Source: Epiperipatus broadwayi
Lineage: Eukaryota; Onychophora; Udeonychophora; Euonychophora; Peripatidae
Direction of reading: 5' to 3'
NCBI GenBank assembly: GCA_028023455.1
Contig: JAQFVV010012423.1
Coordinates: 250,001 to 314,000 of the forward strand
Length of the DNA: 64,000 bases
This document shows positions 24,225 to 37,005 of this stretch, piece by piece. The number at the start of each line of letters is the position of its first letter. Position 1 is the first letter of the stretch. The notes below the pieces were generated by a model. It was not told the DNA's origin. It saw only the letters and a program-made list of their open reading frames with translations, and ran no database searches. Made by a program: the position numbers and the translations under genes.

Positions 24225-24779
24225 GAATCAATTGCTTTGTAAATATGCCTTCATTTATATGTCTAAAAAGTATACTGAGTTTAGAAGATTTTTATATAAT
24301 AAATACTACATGCATTAACAGGAAAAAAAGTTGTTACGTGAATAATATTCATGCTAAGATTTAATAGTTGATACATTAATCTTTATTTGAATTCTAAATC
24401 TGGGCTGAAAAAGTAAATAAAAAATTATAGCTTAGTAATCTCAGACAATATTATGAAAATGAATGCATTCAAGCAATATAATACTGGTAAATTGAATGGT
24501 AATATTAAAAAATATGTAAAACATAATAGATGAAACTAATCACAGAATTAAATTTGGGTTGAATGTTTAGGATAAAAATAAATTATAAGAAAATTTGTCT
24601 ATGCTTATGAAGAGTTTTTTTAAAAAATAGATATATTTTACCAATTTTGATATATAGTTCTGAGATTTAAATACTTAACAAAAAATAAATTTTATTTCAC
24701 AAAATAAAGTATAGAGAAATCTATGTTAGACATAATAAGAAAGTATTAAAAATAAAATATCTAAGAGTAAAAAATAGAT

Positions 24780-25030
24780 ATCAATGACAATATTAAAAAT
24801 TATGAAACGGAAATGGAGCTGGAATGGACATCTTTCTAAAAGTGCTGACAATAAGATAGACAATTCAAATTTTAATTAGCTCCACACAAAATTATAAAAG
24901 ACCTTGAAAGAGACCACATGTGAGATGGATAAGTGAAATAAAATTTGCTGTGAATGTAAACACTATGGATCAGAAAAATTGGATTAAGGTGGGAGATCTT
25001 CCACCTACAGTATATCAATAATGATTAAAA
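24780..25030 (+). pseudogene. LINE remnant, C-terminal end of an RTE or craft-type RT protein
   Basis: A frame starting at 24805 reads KRKWSWNGHLSKSADNKID. A different frame from 24911 reads RPHVRWISEIKF and later MDQKNWIKVGDL. The order (R)KWxWxGH, GRPxxRW, W is the known end of many non-LTR retrotransposon polyproteins after the polymerase. Frame changes and the lack of an upstream polymerase show that it is dead. Diverged sequence from about 24480 may belong to the same copy. Confidence 0.5.
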
Positions 25031-25451
25031 ATGTTGATGACAACATGTATAATTTTTAATTTTTGACTTTTTATTAGGATTTTTTTAAAATCATAAATTA
25101 CCTGAGTCCCCAACTGATTTTAGTCATTTTCCCAATCAACAAATAATTTTATCACAAATCTTTCAGAGCTACTGAATAATGCTAAAATTGTGAGTGATTA
25201 TAGATAAGATAAACCATCACTTTTAGAAATTTTGCACAGTGGAAGAATGAGTAAAAAAAATGCTTAATTGGCCCATTAAGTGATTGAATGTCACTAATAT
25301 TCTAATTTAACAAGATGTATAATGATATAAAAGGTCCATTACACATTAAACAATATTTAAATCAAAGCTCTTTTTAAATTCAAACATGATGTAAGTTTTT
25401 TAAATTTTTTTATTAATCATTCATTACACTACAGATTACACTACAGATTAC

Positions 25452-25878
25452 CCACGTAATGAATAATATGTCTGTAGTGTAAATTTTCACTATACCATTC
25501 TCACACAAGGCAAAAGACTGGTTTCATTCCACTTTTACCATTTTGTGGAGGAGTGTAGCCATAAACATATGCCCAAAAACATGTGAAAAAGATGTATTAT
25601 CTCTGAGACGTCCATTTCATGCTGAACTAGCACTCATCCATTGATCCAGATCATAATCTCTTATACCTATCTTTATCATTGTTCACTATATATAGATAGT
25701 TTAATTACTATATGTATCAAACTTACTGCCCTCACATCTTTGCCATAAACCACATAATGGAAATATATAAATATTTTTTATTAGTCATTTATTAGAAAGG
25801 ATAGAAACCAGTCCTTATCTTGCATGAGAATGGTGTAATGAAAATTACACTACAGACATAATTATTCACGGTGTAAAT
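25452..25878. mobile_element. Inverted-repeat element with a family A fragment inside
   Basis: The arms 25452-25533 and 25797-25878 are reverse complements with few mismatches and share TGTCTGTAGTGTAA and CCATTCTCA. Between them, 25560-25700 is a minus-strand family A fragment in which the hammerhead box is damaged (TGGATGA) while stem II and GAAA remain. Just upstream, ACACTACAGATT is repeated in tandem. Confidence 0.55.
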
Positions 25879-27629
25879 ATTGTAATGTTGAAAATTAAGC
25901 TCAAATTGTTGTTAACAAATTATAACAAGAGACCTCTCAATAATCTTATTTATAAAAAAAAAAGTGATATAATGAAGAAAGCCATACACATAACAGCAAA
26001 TTTTCAATTAGGCACTTTTTTATTTTTAAATCTTATCTCAATTCCAATGAAAATAGCAAGTATTTTTAAAAACACATCATATGAGAAAAATAATTTCTCT
26101 CATTGAAAAATAATAGCCATTAAAAATTTAACTCTGAAGAACACACTATTTTATTTTACAAAAAAACAATGAATATTAAATTCAGTTTTTCTTCACCGGA
26201 TTAACAAATTTTCAGTTATATCACTCTCCCACCCCATAAATCGAAAGCTCAAAAAATTTGGATGTTTACCAGTGATAGTCTCTATAGATTTCATCTCCAG
26301 TTTAAAAATAATTTTATCGGAAGTAAATCAAATGTTAGAATGAATTTAATTACAATTCCAAATAATAAAGTTAGAGATAGTAAATCTTTACCACAATCTT
26401 TATCAAGACTTTGTCACATGAATATCTGTAATAACTTTTATTTTTAATAGTTCGTTATTATGAATTATAATAGCTTATTAAATTTGATATGTGACTTGGT
26501 TTGGATTCATTTGACGATGATGAATAAATTTATAATTTACTACTAATTCACTTCCCCCTCCCCCCAAATAATATTAAGATGTCATGTTAGAGTCCATTGA
26601 TAAGTATCTGTTTAAAAACAACTACAAGTTAAAAATAGTTTTTATAACAGGAAAAATGCAAGTAACAATATAATATATTTTTTTAAAAATCAATTTGAAC
26701 GTTTGAAATATTCTGTTTTATAAAACTCATTGAAATTTCTCAAATTTTATTTATTTTTAATGCCTTTGGTTAACTACTAATAGTTTCGATATTATACTTT
26801 TATTCAAAAAAATAAAAAGAGAAAAAATTAGCTAAAGGCATAACCTTTTAAAATACGGTCGGCATATATTAAAGCTTACATATATATTATTTTTATTTAA
26901 AAAAAGTAAAGCAGTCTATATAGATTTTTTATACTAAATATAGTTTCTTGATCAATGTTGACAAGCTATAATGAAGAAATGAATATTTTTCTTTTAAGTA
27001 TAATATATATGTATATATGGTGATTATTTAATTATTAAACCTAACCACTGATTATGTATATCTTAGTTAAACTATGATGAAGTTGTATAGCATTGCTGCT
27101 ATTTAATTTTATTAGAGTTATTCAATTTTTACTCAGAATACTCAAATTATTTTCTCGTGTGTGTATGCATACAAATTTATATATAAATCTACATATATTG
27201 CTAATTGAAAGTCATATATAATATTTGAATTTAAACCAATGCTAGGGAATATTTTAGAATATTTCAGTTAGACATTGTGAGTTTCCACTAGAGATATGCA
27301 ACCATTGATTTATTTATATAATATAGTTACATTTGGAGATTTTTCAGAGCGTAAATTGATTATTAACTGTGCTTTGTATACAGAACATGAAATATGTTAG
27401 ACTATTTATTTGCAACACCTACAACTTATTTAAATTTGCGCTTGTGTTTAGAATAATCTTAAAATCAATATACTTATTAATTTGCAACTTAATTAATAGA
27501 TAATAGGTTACCTTTTACTTATAGTGCTTGATTCAAGCTTTGTGTTATTAAATATAGGTAGTGTGGTTGAAATATTCCAGCATTGATTTAAATTCATACA
27601 CTAAATATATATTAAACTGTCCACAGCTA

Positions 27630-27712
27630 TCCACTCAATCTTATACAACACATAACCACATAATATGAAAAAGATAACTCATCAGTTAATCCAGATCATT
27701 ATCTTCCAAATA
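27630..27712 (-). repeat. Family A fragment with internal deletion
   Basis: This matches the outer block and the hammerhead block of family A. On the minus strand, CTGATGAG is joined directly to TTATCTTTTTCA, so stems II and III and the cleavage site are deleted. Confidence 0.5.
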
Positions 27713-28413
27713 TATATATCAGGGATGAAGCGTTCATGTATTGAATGGAATGAGTGCTTCCGTAGAAAACTTCACTAAAACTTTCAAAAGCTTTAATTAA
27801 AATTCAATTTAAAAAATTCACTTTCAATTTTTTTTACCCATTGGTGAATTGTTTTTATATATGGTAAAGAATGAATTTGATTAATGCTTTCTTGATTGAC
27901 TATAAGAAGTTCAAACAATGTTAAGATCTAATTTACAGTTAAAACTTTTAAGAATGTTAAAAGCACTTGGAAGATAAAAATATATTGATAATGTATTATC
28001 TATATTTAAACTAATCACAGTCTGATTAGAATGAGCAATTCAAATTTATTATTTTTTGTATGAAATTACTGTTCATTTTCATTTTTTTTTTTTACCAACA
28101 ATTGAATTGTTTTTATATATGGCAAAGAATAAATTTGGCTAACGCATTCTTGGTTGATTATAAAAAGTTCAAACAATGCTAAGATCTAATTTACAATTAA
28201 AACTTTTAAGAATGTTAAAAGCACTTGGAAGATAAAAATATATTGATACTGTATTCTCTGATTTACAGATAAGAGAGTTTCAGATTTTGTTTTAGATGAT
28301 ATATATTACACATTATTATGTAAAAATTGTTGTGGCAAGTGAAATAAAAACATTATAAAAAAAAGCTTATGTAGGGTGCTTCCATTCCTAAAACAGTGAT
28401 GCTTCATCACTAA
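27711..28413. mobile_element. Candidate terminal-inverted-repeat element, about 700 bp
   Basis: The left end (ATATATC, then GGGATGAAGC, then GAATGGAA) and right end (read on the minus strand ATATTAGTGATGAAGC, then GAATGGAAGC) are similar inverted ends next to TA. Inside is a direct duplication with a period of about 255 bases (27818-28010 and 28072-28266) that shares TTTAAGAATGTTAAAAGCAC. There is no coding content. Confidence 0.4.
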
Positions 28414-28418
28414 TATAT

Positions 28419-29003
28419 ATTGTGCCATTACAATTTAGTCACTAGATAAATTTATAGTAATGTGCATGTAGAAAAGGTAAACCAAAAATCATCATCACAA
28501 TTTTATATAACCATAAAAGAAGCTGTAGGGCATCCAAGTTCAAACCCTACCAGATCAAAATTTTAAACGCTTTAGACAGAAAGAGAGTGGGACAGCTATT
28601 ATATGCTTTACTTGTTTGTGTGTTAATAAATCTCAAAAAGAGCAGCACACACATTTAATATTTAAATTTTCTGTTAAAAAGCAAAGTTATAATGCATACG
28701 TATAGGCAATGTATGTGTAAACTATTTAATTGTTTTATATTTCAAATATTCAACATTTTAACTTTCTTTAAAACTAACCTATGCTTGATCAATTTTAATA
28801 TCTTCTTCTATACTTCTATTTTGCTTCTCTATAATTGTAATTGGGATTTAAAAGTTACAGATTTAATTTTAAATAATAGGGTTATAATTACTAAGCTAGC
28901 AATTATATTATTTAATGTTAGTTTATGAATGATTTGAAAGAATGAAGGATGTGTGTACATTACATACAGAAATTTACATTTACTAAATATTGAAAGAAAA
29001 GGA
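28419..29003 (+). repeat. Dispersed repeat F, copy 2
   Basis: This is the inverted copy of 19959-20541. Frames of similar sequence occur in both copies (20085-20267 minus, 28692-28928 plus). They differ in length and are rich in F, I, L and N, so I do not treat them as genes. Confidence 0.75.
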
Positions 29004-31360
29004 AGGATTAAATCTGTCAAATTATTTTTTTTGTACAATTTTATGTTAAAAGAGGAAATCTGTTTAATCAGATATCTATCTTTGTAGCAATTTTTTTTGT
29101 AAATGATTGTTTTTCACTTTGGGAGCTTATAATGGGTGAGAGCTCTAATTTTGAAATTGTCTTATCTTAAGATCTAAAGAAGGAAACTCAAAAATTTGAA
29201 ATGTTACCTAGATGTAAAAAAAAAAAAAAAAAGAAAGGAAATAAGGATTAAGTCTATTTTTTTTTTAAACAAAAGTGTCTGGAAAAAGGATTAAACTTTT
29301 CAGTTGAAAAATAATTTAGTTGAAAATAAATTAGAGATCTAATTAAAACAAATTTGTCCAAAAATAGCAAGTGACGCTATCTCTGATTGGTTAAGTTAGC
29401 TAAAAATTGGATATAAAAAGCTGTCTGGAATTATTATTTTATTTTGGTGATTATGATTCAGATTATTAAACTATTAAATTGAATGTTGAAAATATAAGAA
29501 ATGGCTGGCTAGAAAAATTATGTATGTCCCATCTTTTGCTGACCATCTGGGGGAAGCTGAACATCATATAGGAAAGAAAAGATGTTGTGTCTAAAATAAT
29601 ATTCTACACCTTTCAACTGACCAGAGAAATAAGATGTTTTTAATAGAAGGAAGAAAGCATTCACCTGCATTCGATAAAAAATGAATTAATCTACTGATAA
29701 ATATTAATCATCAAGTCCAATTAATTGTTCCAACAACTGATTTTAAACTCAAGAAAATTTATAAATGTGAAAACAACCGCTGTATTTCATCCACTAAGAA
29801 TCATGCTTGACAGGAAGAGAAAAAAAATTAATATAATGATTTCCAAATTATGCACTAAAGCAAATAACCTCAATAGAGTCATCATCATCAAATAGTTATA
29901 CACCTCAAGAAAGAGATTGTTCCCATGTAAAACAGAAATGGTAGCTGCAAAAATATGACATTATAAGACAAGTTTGAACCCTTGGGAATTCACCACAAAC
30001 AAAAGATCGGTAATATGACTTTTTATATCTATTTTCTTTATGATATCAGTCTTAATAAACATTTTAGCAATAAAGTGGTATATTTTATTTAAAGAACTTT
30101 TAAAGACTATTCAGATCGATTAAAAACAAGAATGTCTTACTAATAATAACTTTGAGCTTCATAAATTATCTTGAATGTATCAAAATTATTTGTTTATTAA
30201 TTTTACAGTTATGAAATATGAATATGTAATATAATTTTTTTTATGGTATTATGATTTTAGTTTTAACTAATATATTATTATTATTTTGGTTTTAAATAAT
30301 ATTTTGTTATTATGGGATAAAACACGCACATACATAATAATATTTTATATGTGTATAATTGTGAGTGAATGTGAAATAATGAGTAGTATTAGAATATTAG
30401 ATTATTTTGTTTCAAGTTAAGTATAGCATTTCAGAGGTAGAAGAGCGGGGGAGAAAATAATTTAAAACTTGTTTCTAAAACTTGCTCTTTCAATTCTATT
30501 AACATTTTCTTTTACATTCTACTTACATGTTAGATTTATAAAGTATGTTTGCTAATGAGCAGATAATATTTTTTTCTTGAAATACTTTTCTCATGGAGGG
30601 AAAATCATGGTCAATGTGACATCCAACTTAATACAAAATACATTTGAAGGGAAAGGGGGAAGAACTTAAAATTAATCTGAGGATTTTTATATAATCAATT
30701 ATTATTATTATTATTATTCATGTCAATTTTCATATTTATCTAGAAATTTTTATGTATATGTTAGAAATGCAGTAATAAATATTAGTTTGTTTTATTAAAT
30801 GAGGCGTATATATTTCATTAAGTGTAGTCTTTGTTAAGTATGATTATTCATCATCATCAATGGTGGAATATTAGTTATTTAAGATATAAGTAAATATGCT
30901 AAAATTAAGCAATAATTATGAATTTCTTTATAAAAATTAGTTTTATGTTTAGGCTTAGTCCTAGAGCTGTAGTTGAAACCCTTGTCATTATCGTTATTAT
31001 TATCATCATCATCATTGTCATCAACGTTTTAATTAATGAGCTGTTTAACTGTTTAAAGTCCATAAATAAATATTGATTTTATAATATTTAGTGATCTCTT
31101 AGTATTATTATAACCACATCCCATCATCTATTTCATGCAAGGATGAGTGAATTGCCATCCTAAATTAGTTATATATAATCTGAGCTAGTAAACTTATAAA
31201 AACATTGAAACACATTTGTTATGCTAAGATCTGAGAAATGATTTATGTCTAATATACTCCACTTTGGTTTGAAGATGTTTTACTTTTGCCTAAATATTAG
31301 TGTGTATAGTGATATGGCTCAAAAAGCAAAATCTCTTATTTTTAATTAGAAATAAAGTAC
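29004..31360. other. AT-rich DNA, nothing recognised
   Basis: No gene or element is recognised. There are short trinucleotide runs such as TTA repeats at 30700 and ATC repeats near 31005. Confidence 0.45.
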
Positions 31361-31369
31361 CAAAAGAGG

Positions 31370-31452
31370 GGATTCAAACCCGGTACATGTGAAAGGTTAT
31401 TAGATATAACCGTGTCTAGATTCAGATAATCTAGTGGCACCCTGCTAGACCA
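31370..31452 (-). repeat. tRNA-like SINE head, candidate
   Basis: On the minus strand an A-box-like TGGTCTAGCAGG (31452-31441) and a B-box-like GGTTTGAATCC (31380-31370) resemble an RNA polymerase III type 2 promoter. The spacing of about 70 bases is longer than in most tRNAs, and I cannot fold a cloverleaf, so a tRNA gene is unlikely and a tRNA-derived SINE fragment is possible. Confidence 0.35.
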
Positions 31453-31834
31453 TATTCACTTAGTATTTGTTTAAACATGCACTTAACATCAAACCAAGAA
31501 ATGAAAGTGGATAAGATCTACTGTCTGTATACCTGAGTTATATTTTATTGAATTACTAGTGTACTCACCTCACGTGATTTCATATACCTGAGTTATAATA
31601 CTTGTTATTAATAATTTGCTTATAATTATTGATATTTGGATATTGAGAAATCCAACATTATTTTAAATATTATAATCTTATATATTGTAGACTACTCAGA
31701 TATGGTAATAGTTATATTGTAACCATCTATAGTTATTTGGACCTTTAATTTTGTTACAATGAACTCCTTCACTTATTTCTTTTGAACCTTTACTTATAAT
31801 ATTTGAACTTATTTGATCAACATTTAATTATGTT

Positions 31835-31836
<2 letters not shown>

Positions 31837-31905
<69 letters not shown>

Positions 31906-32150
31906 TGCTCAGTTTATATTAAGATAGCAAATCTTTAAACTTTAATGGACAGGCTTCAATCATTTCGACCCTCCAACTCTCAACCATCCATATCATTAAA
32001 AATCTGATGATGGAATGCTCAAAGCTCTTGTCAGTACCAATATTATTGTCATAGTGGTCATGTGTATTGATTGTATAAGATGGTGGATAGCTGTAGGGAG
32101 CTTGAAAGCCTGAGCTCAAATCCTTTCTAATTACATTAAGTTCAGTATAT
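31837..32150 (+). repeat. (TA)n followed by a family A inner and outer fragment
   Basis: The TA tract at 31837-31903 leads into sequence matching the inner block of the 16.93-17.76 kb foldback (CTGATGATGGAATGC) and then the family A outer block (GGTCATGTGTATTG, then TTCTAATTAC). The hammerhead part is not present. Confidence 0.6.
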
Positions 32151-32694
32151 TAAAATGAAGTTTTTCATGGATAAAAGATATATATTTCCAGGTTTGACTG
32201 AAATTTTGGTTTGGATTATGCCTGTCATTGTTTTATTAAGAAAAAATATTTTTTTTAATGTTGTAGAGACATTTAAAAAATAAACATGAAACTTAAATGT
32301 CTATCCATTCAAAAAAAACTTTTAAAGATGTGAAGAGAACAATAAAAGTAGAAAAATAATTTATTTTTATATCACATTATTTACTACTCTCACCCCCTTA
32401 GACTATTTTTAAAATATCATTTCTTGCCTGACAATACTATTTTTAATTATAAATGGTTCCACTTGAAAAATATATCTTTTATATAAAGTATATAATAAAC
32501 TAAAAAATGCCAAAAACTACATAGGTTCTCATACATCAATTAAATCACTAAAGATATCACACCTGAACTTTCAGGCTGATTAAAGTAATTAATAATTATA
32601 AAATTTATATCTATTCATAATATTTTGAAAATGGTTGGTGAGGTTTACCTGGAGAATATAGCTGATTTTTAAATTTATATTTAATATATATATA

Positions 32695-32868
32695 TATATG
32701 TAATATACAAATCAATATATATATCAAAATACAGTACTATTTATATAAATTATATTCTTTTAGAAGTACTTTCGACTATACACTTTGTAGTCTTTATAAT
32801 ATAATTTATATAAATTTATATAAATTGTACTGTATTTTGATATATATATTGATTTGTATATTACATAT
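32695..32868. repeat. Short hairpin element
   Basis: The arms 32695-32759 and 32806-32868 pair around ATTGATTTGTATATTACATA and its complement, with a loop containing ACTTTCGACTATACACT. It is next to TA tracts. Confidence 0.6.
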
Positions 32869-32945
32869 ATTGTGAAACGAATACAGATATCAAACTTTAT
32901 TTATTACATATATATATATATAATATTTCTATTTTAAGCTAAATG

Positions 32946-33263
32946 TAATTAGAGGGGATTTGAACTCAGACTTTCAAGCTCCTCTTAGGTATTCACTCCA
33001 TCTTATACTACTGATACACATGACCACATACATGCATAAAACATTAATGATCTCAAACAATATAAACCATGCACTGATTGATTATATATAAGTGTAAGTG
33101 ATAATGATCCGGTTCAACTGATGAGTACTGGTTCAGCATGAAACACATATATTAGATATCATTTATCTTTTTCACATGTAAATGGTCATGTATATCAGTT
33201 GTATAAGATGGAGTGGATAACTAAAGAGAATTTGAAAGTACAAGTTCAAATCCCCTCTAATTA
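32946..33263 (+). mobile_element. Family A element with terminal inverted repeats, 318 bp
   Basis: The ends start TAATTAGAGGGGATTTGAAC and are inverted over about 80 bases, with mismatches and small indels. The right half contains a hammerhead block on the plus strand. The outer block includes a B-box-like GTTCAAATCCC near the 3' end. No protein is coded. This is the best-delimited short copy of the family. Confidence 0.6.
33100..33167 (+). ncRNA. Hammerhead ribozyme, family A, partly decayed stems
   Basis: The core boxes CTGATGA (33118-33124) and GAAA (33140-33143) are intact, and residue 17 is A (33151). Stem II has four of five pairs. Stem III and the inner stem I each have mismatches. 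The distal stem I is well kept: GATAATGAT at 33100-33108 pairs with ATCATTTATC at 33158-33167, leaving one bulge. This shows the extended form of stem I for the family. Confidence 0.55.
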
Positions 33264-36200
33264 TATATAAGAGAATTAAAAGAGGATAATATAGGAGAAT
33301 CTATATATGGTGAGATGACAATTATTCTCATTCCCAAATATCATATTCAATGAATAAATACCAAAGTAACATGAGAGAATCAGCATAAAAATAAGTAGCT
33401 GTAATAATTATAAGTTACATCACCAGCATTAAATATGAATAATCAACACTCATCCATTGTGGTTGGATCTAAAAGAGATTCAATATCAAAATGTAGGTTA
33501 ATTATTTAGATAATGCAAGTTTGGAGCTTAATATAAAAGCATTTATCTGTAAACACAACATAAGTGCTAAAATATTTATCATAATAAAATCACTGCTGGT
33601 ATCATGGTATATGCTGACCATTATCGATACTCTGGCCATATTATACCATGAATATATGGGCCAACTATAAACTAATTTTTAATCTATATATAAAAATACA
33701 GTGAATGGATATTAAAGATAATCTTGACCTTTGCACCATTCACAGAACCATCTGGGTGTCCCAACACAAACATATACCCCACATACATGCAAATTAATTA
33801 TGATTGCTCTAGAAATAGATCATGATTACAAGGACCATAGGGACTATAAACAAAAGAGAAATATAAATACATAAGTTTAATCCATTTTATCTTAAATAAT
33901 TTTACTGAGATAATTTATAAATAAATCCCTTAAAGCACATTTCTATGATGAAATCAGGTCACACACACGTCCAATTGATAGAAAAAACAGCTAGAAGAAT
34001 AAAGATATTAACACAAAAAAATAATTTCAGAAACTATTATTTTTTAACAGTTATTTAATAAATAAACTAATAAATAAGAATATTAAAAAAATATGACAAT
34101 TTTAAATATAATACAGTTCCACTGCAAGAAATATAATTTCATATAACAAATAAAATTATTTCTCATTGATTCATACTAATTAATTAATATTTACATTAAC
34201 TGAATTTTTTCTTTTTTTTAATAATTAAATCTAAAAGCAAAAATTTCACAATAAGAGATAAAAAATTTAAGATTAGCTAAAATTTTATTTCTCTTTTCTT
34301 ATAAAAATAAAAAAAGTTCCCATACACCGTTACAATTTGGGAGGGAAAATAAAATAAATAAATAACATGTTTCAACAAAAACCTAAATCAAAATTATTTA
34401 TTATTATTAATTATTATATTAAAATTTTCAAAATGTAAATATAAACACTACAATACTATATTATCATGGGATTCATTCTATTAGTTCTGTTGTAGTTATA
34501 ATTTTAAATTTCTTTTCAGTTCAACTTTTCCTTCAGGTTTCGTCAAATGTTCAGATTAAAATTATAATAATAATTTCCAGCACACAAGTTGAATTTATCC
34601 ATTATTTACATTAAATATTTTTCTATTAACTTCTTTTTGTAGCTTCAAGTTTTCAGTTTGTAATTATAATATTAATTTCCAGGGTAGGATAACTTAAGTT
34701 AAATTTATCCATTATACAATGTAATAATTTTCCAATTAACACAGATTTTCAAATCAAGTTAGTACTGATTGAGATAGTCATGTTTTTGGATGAACACACA
34801 AAGCTTGTTGTAATTTTCTCTCAAAGTCTTCTCTTTTATCTTTTTTTTTAATGAAACAGTTTACATGTTGGTTTGATTACATGTTGAATTGGTGATATTC
34901 AGCTTTTAGTTAAAGCATAGGATATGGTTTTCTGTAACTCCATTTCAAAAAATATTTTTGTCTAACTGGTAGTAAATTAGTTTTACATCAAGCTGCAAGC
35001 TTAATATCTCATTGTTCTATTCTCAAGAACTGAGTTGCTACTGCTGTTTTTTTCAAAAGTTGGACAATAATGTCTTACTAACTAGATATTCCTCCTTATC
35101 TTATTTTTAGCATAGCCTCTTATCCATCCAATGACACCCTATTTCAGAAATGACAGCATTAAATCCTGACCAATAGGATCTTTTTGTTTAAAAATATTTT
35201 CCCCCATCTTTTTTCTTTTAATTAATTAAAAATTCCAAACATACCTTAATCACTGAAAAATTCCCCTCTCTAGTTTTTTTTCTTCATGATTAACAGAAAC
35301 GGGATAATTCTTTCATTATACTTTAATTTGAAAAAACACTACATTTTTTAGAGCAAGAGAGATAAAAAAAAATTCCTTTTATTTAATTAATAATAATTTT
35401 TAAAAAAAATAAAATAAAATAAACCATATTTAAATTAATAAAAAATAAAATTACTGAAAAGAGAGAAAAAAATATTAATATTTATTTTATTATTTTATTA
35501 TACTTTTCTCTCCCCAACAAACTTATCTCTTCTTATACGTTTATCTCTCTTTTACAACAATCCCTAACAAATATTAATTATTCATACGATTATTTAAAAT
35601 ATTTGGATATTGCCATGTTATAAATTAAGAAATGTAACTTTTAAAAAGTTAATAATTATTATTCTGAAAAATAGACATGGCAAAAAATAATTATTCTCAA
35701 TATACATCATAATAATAGCCAAAGTTGAATAAACCATTAGAATATCTACAATTTGTTGTCAAGGCAATTTTTATAAATAAATTGTGGAAATCCTTTCTCT
35801 TTAATTTCCTTAAGACAGTTCTCCAATTGATGTATTTTGTTGAATTATTTTCCAGATTGCACATTCATGAAAAGGCAAGAAAATTTGTGTGAAAGATGAC
35901 AGATAATAATTCTTTATCCTCCATAGTTAATATAGGTAACAAGATAATTTTAAAATTGGAATTTGATAGGGACTATAATTTTTGTAGTACACTAATTAAT
36001 GTTTTTATTCCATGATAATGAGGTTTTCAGCTACTGTGGAGTTTTCCATCTTAACTGTTTTTTAAATTTCAGAAATTATTTCTGTTATTCAAATCAACTT
36101 AAGTTTATAACGCTGTTAAAGTGAGTTATTTACAGTTTAAAATAATTCTCAGTCCTTCCCAATGAGGACATTACAGTTCTGTTAAAATAAAAACACTTGC

Positions 36201-36560
36201 TCTATTTTCACACACACATACACAAAATAATATAGCATCTCTCTCCAATTTTTTTTATGAATGCTAAGATTATACATAATAAATTTGGAATTTCATTTAT
36301 TTTTACATTATGATTATGAAGGCAAGATCCTTTGAAAGCGCTCAGCTGTTTTAATATTTTTAGTTAGGTATTTGTATTTGTATTACAGCTTTTGGGAGCA
36401 GTTGCGCCGCACACGCACTTGTGCATGAATACATTAATTTAAACAAATAAAAAAAACAATTACATTCTTTTTTTTTTTACAAAAAATATATTTATTTAGT
36501 ATGTAATTTTTAAAAAAAATTGTAAGGTCAGATCAGCTATATTTTTAAAAGATGTCTGAA
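33264..36560. other. AT-rich DNA, nothing recognised
   Basis: Pyrimidine- and adenine-rich runs are common. No gene, RNA or repeat copy is seen. Confidence 0.45.
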
Positions 36561-36569
36561 CTTATACCA

Positions 36570-36690
36570 TATATATACAAATTATGAAGATATATATAGT
36601 AAACTGTGATCTGGGTCAACTGATGAGTGTTGACTCAACAAGAAATGCATATCTTGGAAGTCATTTATCTTTTTCACTGTTTCAGAAATG
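36570..36690 (+). repeat. Family A fragment
   Basis: This consists of the hammerhead block plus TCATTTATCTTTTTCAC downstream, as in the other copies. The outer terminal block is missing or diverged. Confidence 0.6.
36616..36657 (+). ncRNA. Hammerhead ribozyme, family A, best-kept copy
   Basis: The boxes are CTGATGA at 36620-36626 and GAAA at 36642-36645. Stem II is five Watson-Crick pairs, TGTTG/CAACA, around ACT. Stem III is AT/AT around GCAT, residue 17 = C (36653), and stem I is TCAA/TTGG. The cleavage triplet is ATC. Compared with the 17.6-kb copy the third stem II pair is T-A instead of C-G, a paired change that keeps the helix. All core residues are present. Activity is inferred. Confidence 0.65.
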
Positions 36691-37005
36691 TGTGATGGAA
36701 TAGAAGTTTGAAATATATCTAAAAATATAACATATGAAGTCAAAGTTAAGTATATTTAAAAATAAGTATATGAAATTAAATTATAACATGTTATTTGAAA
36801 AATTAAAGTGGTTGTATCAAAATATATTCTTAGTGAAAGGGGTTAGTCTAATTTCTGAGTTGATGAATGGTTGTGATAGGATTGAGCTAAACTGAAAAAT
36901 ACACTAATAAAAACAATATATATATATATAATAAATCACAATGTTGTGATTCATTGTATTTACATATTTTTCATTTAAATATTTTTGTTACAAAGTTTTA
37001 AAATA

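Noticed and set aside
30690-31020. Possible CRISPR-like or regular short repeats (ATT and ATC runs)
   Set aside because: They are simple trinucleotide microsatellites without spacers.
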